64,000 nucleotides of DNA from Tetrahymena thermophila SB210 (Eukaryota; Ciliophora; Oligohymenophorea; Hymenostomatida; Tetrahymenidae), in assembly GCF_000189635.1 (NCBI RefSeq), contig NW_002476054.1:1-64000 (forward strand), given 5' to 3'. Made by a program: the position numbers and the translations under genes. The notes under the pieces were generated by a model. That model was given only the letters and a program-made list of their open reading frames with translations, did not search any database and was not told where the DNA came from. Below, piece after piece: positions 52,838-64,000 of the stretch. Positions within the stretch are counted from its first letter, which is position 1; each line of letters starts with the position of its first letter.

Positions 52838-53893
52838 CTATCTAATTTTTAATAATCTATCTAAAATGATCTTCTATTAGATTACCTTTTATCTATTAAA
52901 TTTAATTTAATTAATTTTTTTTCGTTTTCTAATTATATATTTAATTTTTTTTACTTTCTGATTTTAAAAGAACTCTAATAAACAATATAAACAATAGCAA
53001 GAATATGCTCAAGTTCTAATTTTGCAGCCTTAAATATAGGAAAATAGTCTATTTTTTATATGATTTTTGTTATTCTAAGAATATCTTTTTTGTTTATCAA
53101 GAGTGTTTTTCTTTTTGCGGAGAAATATACAATTTTTTTGACATATTTTTAAAAGTTGAAATGAAAAACGTATTTTGTTTTTTTTAAATTATTCATAATA
53201 TTTTTCTTCCTAGCTTTCAAAAATGCTAAAATACTAAATTAATTAAAAATTAAAATGTTATTTACTAGCTTAATTCAAATAATATTTTAAATTAATTTAA
53301 ATTTTCATTTAAAATTTAAAAATATTTTTAACTAATTTATATTTTGATCAAAAGTTGAAATTATTTTTTGCTAAATAATTTTTTAAAATTTTAAATTAAT
53401 TTCTAAAATACCAAAGTCAAATTTTATAATAATGAAAAGATAAAAAATATTTCATGAAAATAAAAAATTAAAATAGGTTTTATTGATACAAATATAATTT
53501 AAACAAATTAATAAAAATTTTTTTTAAAAATAATAAAAGATTTTGAATGAATAAATGATAACATTAATAATCTCATCTCTAAATTAAATATAATAGGGAG
53601 AATTATAAATAGTAATTAACAGCTTTCTTTAGATTTTATGTACTATAATAATTTTTATGATTGGTACTTAAATGTTTTCTGATCAAGAAAAAGTCATTCT
53701 TAGTATAGATTGATTAAATTAAAGAATCAAATTTTTCTATTAATATAAAAACTAAATTAACCATAAAAAGAAATCCATTTAGTTAAGTTATTAACATAAT
53801 AAAGAAAGATTTGGCAAATTAATTACTACATACAGTAGAAATTAAAAAATAAAATAAACTGTCAATATTTTTAATACAAAGTTATCTGACTAT
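52838..53893. other. Divergent intergenic region
   Basis: About 1.06 kb between the start of the type I membrane protein (minus) and the start chosen for the C2-PX protein (plus), so it holds both promoters. The last 170 bases are open in the C2-PX frame after a TGA near 53720 and could be 5' coding sequence. The rest shows no gene. Confidence 0.55.
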
Positions 53894-55516
53894 ATGAATA
53901 GCCCTAATTAAGCACTTCTTGAAGAGCCATATTTATTAGTAAAAGTAGTGAGCGGCTTTAATTTATTAAAAGGTATTAGAGAAAAAAGAGATACAGAGGA
54001 GTATAAATCAAAAGACTCATTATTTAGCTAAAATTTTCGACACTAAGATACCAACTAACTTAATTTTTAAGACAAAAATTATTTATTTGAAAATAATGAA
54101 TTATAAAAACAAGACAGCTTGCATTCAAATAGCTTTTTGAAATAAAGAAATAACTAAAATCAGCAAAGTCCATTTAGTATATTTGTATCAGTTCACACTT
54201 CTACAAATTTACTTTTTGAGACAAAACCTTAAAAAACATATGATGGAGCTGTTAGATTTTAAGATAGGGAAACCTAATAATTTACAGAGGAAAGCCAAGT
54301 AATAAGTAAAGAAAAAACCTAATCATTAAATGATTTGAGCGAGAGTGGCAGATTTATTCTGCATAAAAGGTGGAAAAGTAGCTAACCACCAAAAGAATAA
54401 CAATCTGAAAAAAAAATATTTTTGAAAGATTTATCAAAGTATATTATAGTAGATGTCATGGATAGCGATTGCTATATGGAGAAAACTTTGATGAATACTT
54501 AAGTAATTCCTGTTGAATTTTTTTTAGTGCCTACTAATTCAGGTAAAAAGTGGAATATATGGCTTAAAATGAATAAAATAACTGAAGATTCTAACAATTT
54601 TTAAGAACAAGAAACTTTAAAAAGCAAAAATTAAGAGGTCGAAAAAGAGACAAACTTTTTTAAAACTCGTTCTTAAACAATTTATTATCCTAGTATTATC
54701 TAAGAAACCTAAATAAGTGATAAATACTCAGTAAATAGAAAAAATAATCCTGATGATCAAATTTCAAAGCTAACAGGGATAAATTCATCAAATTTCGAAG
54801 ATTACTTTGTATAAATTGAAAAACCTATTCCATTCTATATTTCCGATAATAATATTCTCAGTATAATGAACTAAAAATAAATTACTGACGGAATTAGTTA
54901 AACAGAAACAAAATACTAGAGAGAAAATCTCTCTCCGTAAAGCTAAACTAGAAATGTGTCATTAAATTAGCAAAATGATTTTAAATAAAGTAAAAATCTA
55001 AATGATAAAGTTAACTAAGGAAGCTAAAATGACTCTTGTAAAGTTGACTAGCTTTTAGATAAAAACTTTTCATGGCTTTAGCTCGAAATCGTTACTATGG
55101 ATATTGGATCCCTTCTTAAATTAACTGCTTTGATCATTTCAATTGAAGAAGTTGATAGAGCAGGAAAACCAAATATATTTGTTTATAATATTGCTGTAAC
55201 TAGAAATGATGGACTAACCTATTTAGTTAAAAGAAGATACAAGTAATTTAGAGAACTAAAAAATTAGCTTCAAAAAAATATTAAAAAAGTTGAATTTGTA
55301 AGCTTTCCTTCAAGGTCAATCTCAAAAATAACTTCTTTGTTCTCTAAACAGTCTTATCTCGATTATTTTTAGCAAGCTCAATAAAGATTAGAAAAGCTAT
55401 AGCTATTTTTAAATTTTATAAATGATTTAGATGAGGTTTATAAAGAAGAGTCGTTTATTTAATTCTATACCTTAGGAGGATAGCTAGATCTTGATGTGAC
55501 TTAGCTAGCAAAATGA
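53894..55516 (+). CDS. C2-like and PX domain phosphoinositide-binding protein
   Basis: A continuous 540-residue frame with no intron. The N-terminal half looks like a C2 domain: PYLLVKVVSGFNLLKG (about 12-27), then IFVSVHTSTNLLFETKPQKT, and after an inserted loop YIIVDVMDSDCYMEKTLM and KKWNIWLKM. A Gln/Asn/Ser-rich linker follows. The C-terminal part (about 405-530) is a PX domain: IFVYNIAVTRNDGLTYLVKR, RRYKQFRELKNQL, VEFVSFPSRS and RLEKLQLFLNFINDLDEVY. The RRYKQF motif carries the Arg/Tyr pair that contacts the 3-phosphate lipid in PX domains. The protein should bind PI(3)P-type membranes, probably endosomes or phagosomes, in a sorting-nexin-like or signalling role. The same frame is open upstream to a TGA near 53720, so the true start may be earlier. 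The C2 call is weaker than the PX call. Confidence 0.82.
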
Positions 55517-56223
55517 GTTATGTTATAATAAATATATCGCTTATAAATTTATCAAATTTTATATCAAATTATAGAGTTATAATTAATTAATTTATTTATT
55601 TATGTTAATAAATTTCATATAATAATATTTTCTTATATCATTTTTTCATAACAAATATTAAATAGCTCAATTTTTAGTAAAATATGATCTAATTAAATAA
55701 TTTTTAAAATTTATTATTTGTTAAATTTAAAAATAAAAAAAAACTTAATTATTAAATCTTAAATTTTAGAAAAATATTTTAATTATTTCATAAATCATAC
55801 TTAATAAATACATATTAAATAAAATATTATAATTTTATAAATTGATAGTGATTTCTTAAATAAATAAATGATTTATTTTAAAGATTAAATATTGCTTCAA
55901 AATAATTAAAAATTATTTAAATATGTTTTAAATTATATAAAAATATTTTAATTATTTGATAAATTATACTTAATAAATTTATATTAAATTAAAATATTAT
56001 AATTTTATATATTTATTGTCATTTCTTAAATAAATAAATGATATGTATTAAAGATTAAATATAGCTTTAAAACAAAATTTATGTAAATATTATATTATTT
56101 TTGATGTTTAATTTATGGTTTAAATCTAAATTTTATATGATAGATAATATTCGTTCCAAAATAAAATGAGAATAATAAAAGAAAAATATTTTTTTTTATG
56201 AATTTTATAATTTTAAAAATATT
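55517..56223. other. Intergenic region containing a tandem duplication
   Basis: About 700 bases between the ends of the C2-PX gene and the first transporter gene (convergent). It contains a two-copy repeat with a period of about 169 bases (55770-56085). No gene is present. Confidence 0.6.
55770..56085. repeat. Two-copy tandem repeat, period about 169 bp
   Basis: aaaatattttaattattt followed by (c/g)ataaat(c/t)atacttaataaat recurs at about 55771 and 55940. A shared block ttcttaaataaataaatgat and a downstream aaagattaaatat(t/a)gctt(c/t)aaaa complete each copy. The copies differ at roughly one base in ten. Confidence 0.8.
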
Positions 56224-58537
56224 TCAATTGACATGAATAGTCTTTTATTTGTTTGTTTCATTAACTTCCTCTTCAACACTGGAATGGATTTGAAGAGAAT
56301 CTATTAGTAAAGATTTCCTACTTTTAGCTCTAACTAAAAGTTCTGGTATTTCTTAAATCATAGGCTAATTAATAGTTTCTTTTAAAAAACATACTGCAAC
56401 ACATCCAATTAATGTTAAGAAACCCAAGCTTGCAATTGGAATGATTCCCATTCTATTAGAAATGTCAACAAAAAAAGGAGATAAGAAACTACCTTTAATT
56501 TTATAATAATGGTGTTAAAATAGATATTTATACATTAAATTAATTACCTATCATTCCTATAGCAAAATTAAATCCATATCCAACTGATTTTAAAGTAGTG
56601 GGATATGTTTCACCACAAAGAAGAACCATTAAACTATAATAAAAAATGATTTAAGGTTACATTTTTATTATTTAATTTTACCTAAAAGCTATTGAAAACA
56701 TGCATCTTGCTAAGGCAGCCATAAAAGTTTAAAATGGCTTTTACCAGCATGTTTAGTCAGAATTTTTGCATGATTCAGGAATTTGAAAAAATATAAAAGA
56801 AATACAAACAGCACATGTAATTAACAATGAGAAAAATGTTCCTTTCTTTCTTGGAATTTTGTGAGAAATAAAATCTATATTTTTAATTTTTTGTAGTATT
56901 AATTTTGATTATAAAAATTAGGGATAGACCATATATCACTTTTTCAGATAATGCCATATACCGTATAAATAATATTTTTGAAAAATTAAAGTAAAATGTA
57001 TACCGAATAAACAAAATTTCGAAAAATTTCATTAAAATTTTTTTAACTGTTTATACTGTCTATCCCTAATAAAAATAAAATCAATTAATTATATTTTAAA
57101 TTACCCGATACTATGTATCCAACAAATTCACCTATTCCAATAAATAATGAATTTTCTTAGAAAGAAGAACCAATTTAATCTAACGAAACTTAAATTCCAT
57201 AAAACAAAAGATTGGGAGGTATGAAAAGGATAACCATAAAAATGGTTGTATTTCTTTAAGACTTATATCTAAATAAATCTATATAGCTATATATTTTATC
57301 ATCATTTCTTCCCTCTTCTTTCAACTCATATTCTCTAATTTTTTCTCTATTGTTGAATTCAGCTATATAATTTAAAGTATCTAAGCATTTTTATCTACTC
57401 TTCTAATATAAATATCTATTTGATTAGTAAATTTTTATTTAGTATTAAGCTGATAAATTACAAATACCTTGGAGAATCGCGGATAAAAACAAATGGGAAT
57501 ACTGAAAGTAAACACATAGGGGCTGTAAAGCAGATAAAAGTACACCACTTCCAATTAGGAAAAACTTTAAGAAACCAAATGTATTACATTTCATTTACTG
57601 CACATAATACATAAAGAAGGATTACAGCTATAACCCTAAATTAACCAGCTAAAGAATATTTAATATAAAAATTAAATAAATTTTAGATTAAAAATTAACA
57701 TTAATAATTAAATTAATTAATGAATTTAATATATTAATTAATAAATAAATAGAGTAACTAAGATTTAATTTGCTAAACCACTATAACTATTTATAATAAA
57801 AGAATTTAAAAACGCTACCTGAGATCTCATTACAATTTACGATAACTAAAGAAAGAAGTGTTTGGATTCCAAAACCCATACCAAAGGAACCAATTAAAAG
57901 CATAGGAATATTTGTAGAGAAGTTTAAAATTAAGGCAAATACTGTACCAATAACCCAACATATTTTAGTAGTTATAGCTCTGCCTTTGTTGTCTGAAAAG
58001 TAGTTAAAAATTAATACCCCTATAATGCATCCAAAATAAGGAGTACTCTATATAATTGTTCTCCATGTTCTATTTTCACAATAAAGCTCAAATTGAGCAG
58101 ATATGTTTGAATCCACATTTATTGTCATTCTTGATAAAATATTAGCATCGCAAGCTCCCTATTAAAAATGAACGTGATTCATAAGTTAGTTTTAAAGCGA
58201 TTTGGACAAATAATATTACACTGTCTTCATCACAAATTACCCATTCATTATCTATTTAACATTCAAATGTTGGAGGACTTAAGAAATAAGGAGTCACCAT
58301 GAAACAAAAGGATGCAAAAAATGTAGTTAAACAAGAAAAGAAAACTATAACTTTTTGGTATTTATGTTTTTAACCAACTTTTTCCATAGCCTATTTTATT
58401 CAAAATTATTTATAGGAGTTATATAAAAAATTGTTGGTTTATTTTAAAAATATCCTTACTTCATCTATATCCAATTGCACAAAAGATGTATTTTGATCAC
58501 TCTAGTATATTTATGTTGGTTGATTACTATCCCTCAT
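56224..58537 (-). CDS. SLC22-like major facilitator transporter, copy 1 (multi-exon)
   Basis: A split minus-strand gene starting MRDSNQPTQIYQSDQNTSFV. After the first intron comes AMEKVGQKHKYQKVIVFFSC and the first membrane segment. An extracellular loop has several Cys (FECQIDNEWVICDED; FELYCENRTWRTI). MFS motif A follows, with the D..GR core: GVLIFNYFSDNKGRA. Next come MLLIGSFGMGFGIQTLLSLV, further membrane segments, and the last pair (IIPIASLGFLTLIGCVAVCF). The cytosolic tail ends at TGA 56224. The Cys-rich loop before TM2 and the SDNKGR motif resemble organic cation/carnitine transporters, so an organic solute is the likely substrate; which one cannot be read from sequence. A near-identical paralogue lies 620 bases upstream. 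One intron contains a 154-bp inverted-repeat element. Confidence 0.87.
56917..57070. mobile_element. MITE-like element in a transporter intron
   Basis: ATTAGGGATAGAC at 56917-56929 is repeated as an exact inverted copy at 57058-57070, giving a 154-bp element with 13-bp terminal inverted repeats and no coding capacity. It sits inside an intron of transporter copy 1. The corresponding intron of copy 2 (about 59830-59900) lacks it, so it looks like an insertion after the gene duplication. A target-site duplication is not clear in the A-rich flanks. Confidence 0.65.
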
Positions 58538-59160
58538 TGTTTATTACTTTATTTCGCTATTTTTAAATTAAATATTTTTGGAAATTAATTAATTAATTAA
58601 TTTAGAAAGCAAAGCAAAAGATATAAAACCAGCAAAAATTTATATTATATTATTAAAATAAGATTTTTATTATTGTTTGTCAGAATCTTATTTATTTATT
58701 GGTTTTAATAAATTTTAATTAAAAAATATTCTGTAATAAAGCCAAAGTAAAAGCAATATTGTTATTTTTTCATACTTAAATTTATAAAAGTCAACAAAAA
58801 TACAAAAAATTCATTAAAATTTGAAAGTCAATCTTAATGAATGATTGTTTATTATAAAAGAAATATTTTTGTTTTAATTATTTTAATTAAACTAATTCTT
58901 ATACTAAAATTCAATTGTAAATTTAGATGTTTAACTTTAATTTTCATTCCACATATATAAATACTCTAAGAAGTTATTATTACAAACAAGCATTATTATT
59001 CTTTTAAAGAGCTTAAAAGTAAATTTTCAAAATATGATAAAAGTTCTACTTTTTATGGAAAAGTTGAAGTATGTATATTATAAATAAAAAGAGTATTGAA
59101 AGCTAAGAATTATTTTATATGAAATTTATTATTTTTTAAATTTTTTTACATTAAAATGCT
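58538..59160. other. Spacer between tandem transporter genes
   Basis: About 620 bases holding the promoter of transporter copy 1 and the 3' end of copy 2. It includes a block conserved with the upstream region of copy 2 (58676-58803). No gene. Confidence 0.65.
58676..58803 (-). promoter_or_regulatory. Duplicated upstream block, copy 1
   Basis: About 140 bases upstream of the copy-1 start codon, tttgtcagaatcttattta, aagccaaagtaaaagcaata and caacaaaaatac occur in the same order and similar spacing as upstream of copy 2. This may be retained promoter sequence or simply the duplicated flank. Confidence 0.5.
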
Positions 59161-61379
59161 TCAATTAATATGAATTATTTTTTCTTATTTTACATCACTA
59201 GCATTCTCATCTTCTTATACATTCGAATGAATATTATTTATATCTATTACTAATGATTTTCTACTACTAGCTCTAATCTAAAGTTCTGGTATCTCTTAAA
59301 GCATAGGCTAATTTAGAGTTTCTTTTAAAAAACATACTGCAACACATCCCATTAATGTTAAAACACCCAAGCTTGCAACTGGAACAATTCCCATTCTATT
59401 AGAAATATCAACTATGTAAGGAGATAAGAAACTACCTTTATTTCATAAAGAAAATGTTAATAATACATATTTTATAGATTAAATTAATTACCAATCATTC
59501 CTATAGCAAAATTAAATCCATATCCAACTGATTTTAAAGTAGTAGGATATGTTTCACCACAAAGTAGAACCATTAAACTATATAAAAAAAATTTGTTTAA
59601 CATTATTTATTATTTAAATAGATTTATTACCTAAATGTTAATGAAACTATGCATCTTGATAAGGCAGCCATAAAAGATTAAAATGGCTTTTACCAGCATG
59701 TTTAGTCAGAACTTTTACATGATTCAGGAATTTAAAAGAATATGAAAGAAATACAAAGGGCACATGTAACTAACAAAGAGTAAAATGTTCCTTTCTTTCT
59801 TGGAATTTTGTGAGAAATCAAATCTATTTTTATAATATTTATTTTGTTGCAATTTTGGAGAATAAAATTTAAAAGTTTAAAATATTTCAGTTAATCAATT
59901 ACCTGAAGCTACATATCCAATAAATTCACCTATACCGATATACAATGAGTTTTCTTCAAAAGAGGAACCTAGCTGGTCTAATGAAACTTAAATTCCATAA
60001 TATAAAATATGGGGAGATATGAAAAGAATCATCATAAAAATGGTGGTTTTTCTTTAAGATTTATATCTAAATAAGTCTATGTAGCTATATGTTCTGTCAT
60101 CATTTCTTCCCTCTTCTTTAAGATCATATTCTCTAATTTTTTCTCTTTTGTTAAAATCTGCAATATAATTTAAAGCTTCTAAACATTTTTGTCTGCTTTT
60201 CTAATACAAATATCTATTTAATTAATACCAGTTACTCAGTTATATCTTATTAAAAAATTTATAAAATTAATACCTTGGAGAGTCACGAATAAAAATAAAT
60301 GGGAATGCGGTGAGTAAGCACATAGGGGCTGTAAAGCAAATAAAAGTGCACCATTTCCAATTAGGAAAAACTTTAAGAAGCCAAATGTATTACATTTCAT
60401 TTACTGCCCATAAGACATAAAGAAGAATGACTGCTATAACTCTAAACTAGCCAGCTAAATAATATTTTACATTAATTTAATTCTAAAAATTAATAGATTT
60501 TAAAAATTACTCCTAAATATAAATTTATTATTTTAAAAAAATTTGTAAATAAATTTAGAGTTAAGAGTAACAAATTTTTTGAAGGGAGTAACTCAATATT
60601 AATATGCTATAACACTATAATTATTCCTAATAAAAGAATTTAAAAATGTTTACCTGAAATTTCATTACAATTTACAATCACTAATGAAAGAAGCGTTTGA
60701 ATGCCAAAACCAAGACCAAAGGATCCAATTAAAAGCATAGGAATATTTGTAGAAAAATTTAATATTAGAGAGAAAACTGTACCAATAACCCAGCATACTT
60801 TAATAGTTATTGCTCTACCTTTGTTGTCTGAAAAGTAGTTAAAAATAAATACACCCACAATACAACCAAAATAAGGAGTGCTCTATATTATCGTTCTCCA
60901 TGTTCTGTTATCACAATAAAGCTCTAGTTAGGCAGATATACTTGAGTCAACATTTGTTGTCATTCTTGACTAAATTTTAGCATCACAAGCTCCCTTTTTA
61001 CAATAAAATGATAGATAGATTAGTTTTAAAGTAGTCTAACACAAGTTATAATACGTTGTCTTCATCGCAAGTTGTCCATTTACCATCTTTTAAACATTCA
61101 AATGTTGGAGGACTTAAGTAATAAGGAATGACCATATAACAAAATGTAGCAAAAAACATAGTTAAAGAAGAAAAGAAAACTATAACTTTTTAGTATTTAT
61201 GCCTTTAACCTACTTTTTCCATCGCCTATTTGGTATTCCAAATTGATAGTTAGTTATGAGTTTGTGCAAAAAATGTTTTATTATTCTGAAAATGTTTTTA
61301 CTTCATCAATGTCCATTTCCTAAGAGGAAGAACTTTGTTCATTCTTATATATTTCTGTTGTTTCGCTGTTATCCCTCAT
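59161..61379 (-). CDS. SLC22-like major facilitator transporter, copy 2 (multi-exon)
   Basis: The paralogue of the neighbouring downstream gene, with the same exon plan and strand. It starts MRDNSETTEIYKNEQSS, continues AMEKVGQRHKYQKVIVFF, and carries the same Cys-containing loop (FECQKDGKWTTCDED). MFS motif A reads GVFIFNYFSDNKGRA near 60840, then MLLIGSFGLGFGIQTLLSLV. The tail ends VKQEKIIHIN at TGA 59161. Both copies should be 12-segment plasma- or organelle-membrane transporters for an organic solute. The N- and C-terminal tails have diverged most, the membrane core least. Copy 2 lacks the intronic inverted-repeat element of copy 1. Confidence 0.87.
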
Positions 61380-62771
61380 TTATCACTATTACTATTTTTT
61401 AAATGATATTCTTAGAAATTAATATGTAATTATATTTAGCAGCAAATCAAAGGTTCTATTATTTAAAGTCAGCAATAATGTTTATTTGTAATAAATATAT
61501 AATTCTTTATTAATAATATTAGAAGTTTGTCAGAATCTTATTTATCTATTGATATTATTGTTAATTAATATAAAAATATTATGTAATCAAGCCAAAATAA
61601 AAGCAATATTAGTATGTTTGATATTTAAATATTTAAAATTCAACAAAAATACTTATGTGTTTGAAAATTAGCCTCTATATTACTTTTCTAAGAAATATTC
61701 TGTATTTTATTATTCATTTTCTTAACATTTATATATAAATATTATATATATACAACTAGAATTAAAGCAATAAGAATACAAAATTTTCATTTTTCTATCA
61801 AAAAATAATAAAAATACTTATTTACTTTTTAAAAATCTATATATATCTACGTACTTAAAAAATTTACATTATTATTACTCTACTTTATTATTAAAATTTA
61901 CTCAATTACTTAATTGTATTTTTGATAATCTAAGAATGTGTTTAGTCTAGGTGAAATAATAAAATGTTGTTATTTTGTTTAAGTTAAACTATTCATTCAT
62001 TTAGTTATAAAATAATATATAAATATGATAAATAGCTTTAGAAGATGATCTATTAAATTTATAGCAAAAAATTAATTTTAAATTTGATAAATAGAAGTAT
62101 ATATAGCTTGTTCAATTTTTTTCAAAAATATATTTAATTGTTCTAATGCAAGAAAAAAAATTGTTCTAGTATTTATTATTCATAATAAGATTATTAATAA
62201 AATAATCTAAATCAAAAAATAAATAAAAATTATATTAAAGTTTTACTAAATGACTTGCTTTATTAAATTAAATTGCCTTTAAATTAAAATTTCATTTTTA
62301 ATTAATTTTAAAGATATTTTTATTAAAAATTCATTGATTTTAAGCTAATAATTTGATATAAATTGTTAATTTTATTAAATTTTAATTTTTTAGGTGAATT
62401 AAAAATTATCTTTTAATATTTTTAATGATATTTATGTAATCAAAAATCTCTGAAGAGAAAAGAATTTCCTTAATTAAATTTTAGAATTCTCAAAGATTTA
62501 CTTAGCCTATTCATTAAAATTTTGATTTTTTATCTGATAATTAAATATATAAACTTTTCTTTTAATTTAAATAAAAAAACCTTTATTAATTAAAGAATTA
62601 AATCAATAAAAAATATTCTTCTAAAATAATAAGATTTGTTTTGTGATATTTATTAATTATTGTGTAAAAATTGCATCATTTATATCTTATATAGTTAATA
62701 TTGTGTTAATAACAAATTAAAAATCATAAAAATAAGTATTTAATTAAATTAGTAAATTAAAAAAGTATCGA
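61380..62771. other. Divergent intergenic region
   Basis: About 1.4 kb between the start of transporter copy 2 (minus) and the start of the oxidoreductase gene (plus). It holds both promoters, including the duplicated block at 61526-61655. The remainder is featureless AT-rich DNA. Confidence 0.6.
61526..61655 (-). promoter_or_regulatory. Duplicated upstream block, copy 2
   Basis: The counterpart of 58676-58803, about 147 bases upstream of the copy-2 start codon: tttgtcagaatcttattta, aagccaaaataaaagcaata and caacaaaaatac in the same order. Confidence 0.5.
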
Positions 62772-64000
62772 ATGTTTAGTATTTGGGAGAAACAAAGCTA
62801 CCTAAAGCATGATGTAATCATAGTAGGAGGTGGGATAGGTAACAAAGTTTTTTAAAACACTATAAGGTTTATAAACTCCTGTAATTTAATATTTAGTTGG
62901 GTTATCAGTTGGTTGTTCTATTTTAGAAAAAAATTCAGATAAAAAAATTCTTATTCTTGAAAGAGGTATTTTACCTACAGGAGCTAGCACTAAAAATGCA
63001 GGATTTATATGCACAGACAGTAAGATTAATACTAAAAATAATCTTCCAAAAAAAATCAATAAATGTTTTTAAATTATTTTAAATTACAATCAGGTTTAAC
63101 AGAATTTGTTGAAGATATTAAAAAGATGGGTGAAAAAGAAGCTATTGATTTATTTTGTTAAAGATACTAAGGTTATAATCATCTACTTAAAAGGTTAGGT
63201 TAAAGAGGATGTGATGCTAAGTTTTAAGGATCTTACGAATTGATTGATTAACAAGATTTTGATGTTTCGCTTATAGATTATGCTAATAATTTGTTAAGAG
63301 ATATTTTTAAGAAAGATATTTTCACTCTTCGCAATGATCTGATCAATTAGTTTGGGTTTAATTAAAATAAAGTTAAATTCATGATAGAGAGTAGTATTGA
63401 AGGCTAAATAGATACTGGTCTTGCAATGAGAAATTTATACAAATACTTTGTTTCTCTAGGTGGTCTTTATCTTACAGGAGCTGAAGTCAAAAATTATAAA
63501 AAGATTGATAATTAATGTATTTAGGTATTTTAATTAAATGTTGATTATCAAATTAAAAAGCTTACATTCTTTTAGAGATTGAAGATAATATAATTAATTA
63601 ATTATAAATAATCTAAAAGGTTAATGTCAAGAATACAAACTCTGCTGAAGATATAATTTTTGAATCTTAAAATTTAGTATTTTGTACAAATGGATTCACA
63701 AACAATTTGATTAAATCAGAACTAAATTTAGTACCAGGAAGAGGTTAAGTAATTGTTACTAAGCCTATTGAAAATCTCAAATTTAAAGGAATATTCCATA
63801 TGGATGAAGGCTTTTATTATTTCAGAGACTACTATGGAAGAGTAATATTTGGAGGAGGAAGAAATACAGATTTTATAGGAGAAACAACTACGAAAATTGA
63901 AACAACAACTAAAATAATAAATAACCTCAAAGTCATATTGAAAGAAGTTATTTTACTAAACACTCCTTTTGAAGTCGATTATGAGTGGTCTGGGATTATG
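62772..64000 (+). CDS. DAO-family FAD-dependent oxidoreductase (partial, runs off window)
   Basis: A split gene cut by the window end. Exon 1 (62772-62838) encodes MFSIWEKQSYLKHDVIIVGG; exon 2 starts at 62897. Joined, they give the dinucleotide-binding motif VGGGIVGLSVG and the second strand KKILILERG. Then come LPTGASTKNAGFICTD and, after another intron, LTEFVEDIKKMGEKEAIDLF, GSYELIDQQDF, and later VFCTNGFTNNLI, VPGRGQVIVTKP and RVIFGGGRNTDF. These are the FAD-binding landmarks of the D-amino-acid oxidase/glycine oxidase superfamily, which oxidise amines or amino acids and release hydrogen peroxide. The substrate cannot be told. The GASTKNAGF segment and its continuation resemble a type common in Bacteroidetes, hinting at bacterial ancestry, though the introns show it is now a nuclear gene. 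Confidence 0.88.

Noticed and set aside
53671-53721. Short ATG frame (MFSDQEKV) as the start of the C2-PX gene
   Set aside because: It reaches an in-frame TGA near 53720, and no intron removing that stop was found; the downstream ATG at 53894 was used.

Overview
The window begins with about 260 bp of perfect C4A2 telomeric repeats. All of its genes read through frequent in-frame TAA and TAG as glutamine and end only in TGA. Together with extreme A+T richness, short GT..AG introns and Asn/Gln-rich proteins, this points to the end of a macronuclear chromosome of a Tetrahymena-type ciliate (probably T. thermophila or a close relative). A standard-code ORF search therefore sees only fragments.

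Layout from the telomere inward: RPB11 (RNA polymerase II subunit) starts only about 320 bp from the repeats. A 13.4-kb, intron-rich inositol trisphosphate receptor-type calcium channel gene follows (2170-15537), then a five-exon gene for a 142-residue, possibly profilin-like protein. On the minus strand come an LSM14/Scd6-type P-body protein with a long Asn-rich tail and a 6.9-kb TmcB/PAS-type multipass membrane protein. On the plus strand come IFT144/WDR19, an RBR ubiquitin ligase, SPT6 (unusually ending in two CCHC zinc knuckles) and the signal peptidase subunit SEC11. A Gln/Asn/Ser-rich protein of unknown function and a type I membrane protein with two Cys modules lie on the minus strand, followed by a plus-strand C2-PX protein. 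Two tandem minus-strand SLC22-like transporters come next, and a plus-strand DAO-family FAD oxidoreductase runs off the window end.

The genes are mostly single-copy eukaryotic housekeeping or ciliate-family genes with no operon logic; genes are separated by 0.6-1.4 kb of AT-rich DNA. The exception is the transporter pair, a recent tandem duplication that also copied an upstream non-coding block. One copy carries a 154-bp element with 13-bp terminal inverted repeats inside an intron. Two further non-coding tandem duplications lie at 45.2-45.4 kb and 55.8-56.1 kb. I found no convincing tRNA, rRNA, CRISPR or autonomous mobile element.

The most distinctive protein observations are the SPT6 zinc-knuckle tail, the altered pore filter of the IP3 receptor homologue, the internally repeated Cys module of the 469-residue membrane protein, and a bacterial-looking FAD oxidoreductase. 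Intron-containing gene models were spliced by eye; outer coordinates are firm except where stated, internal junctions are best guesses.
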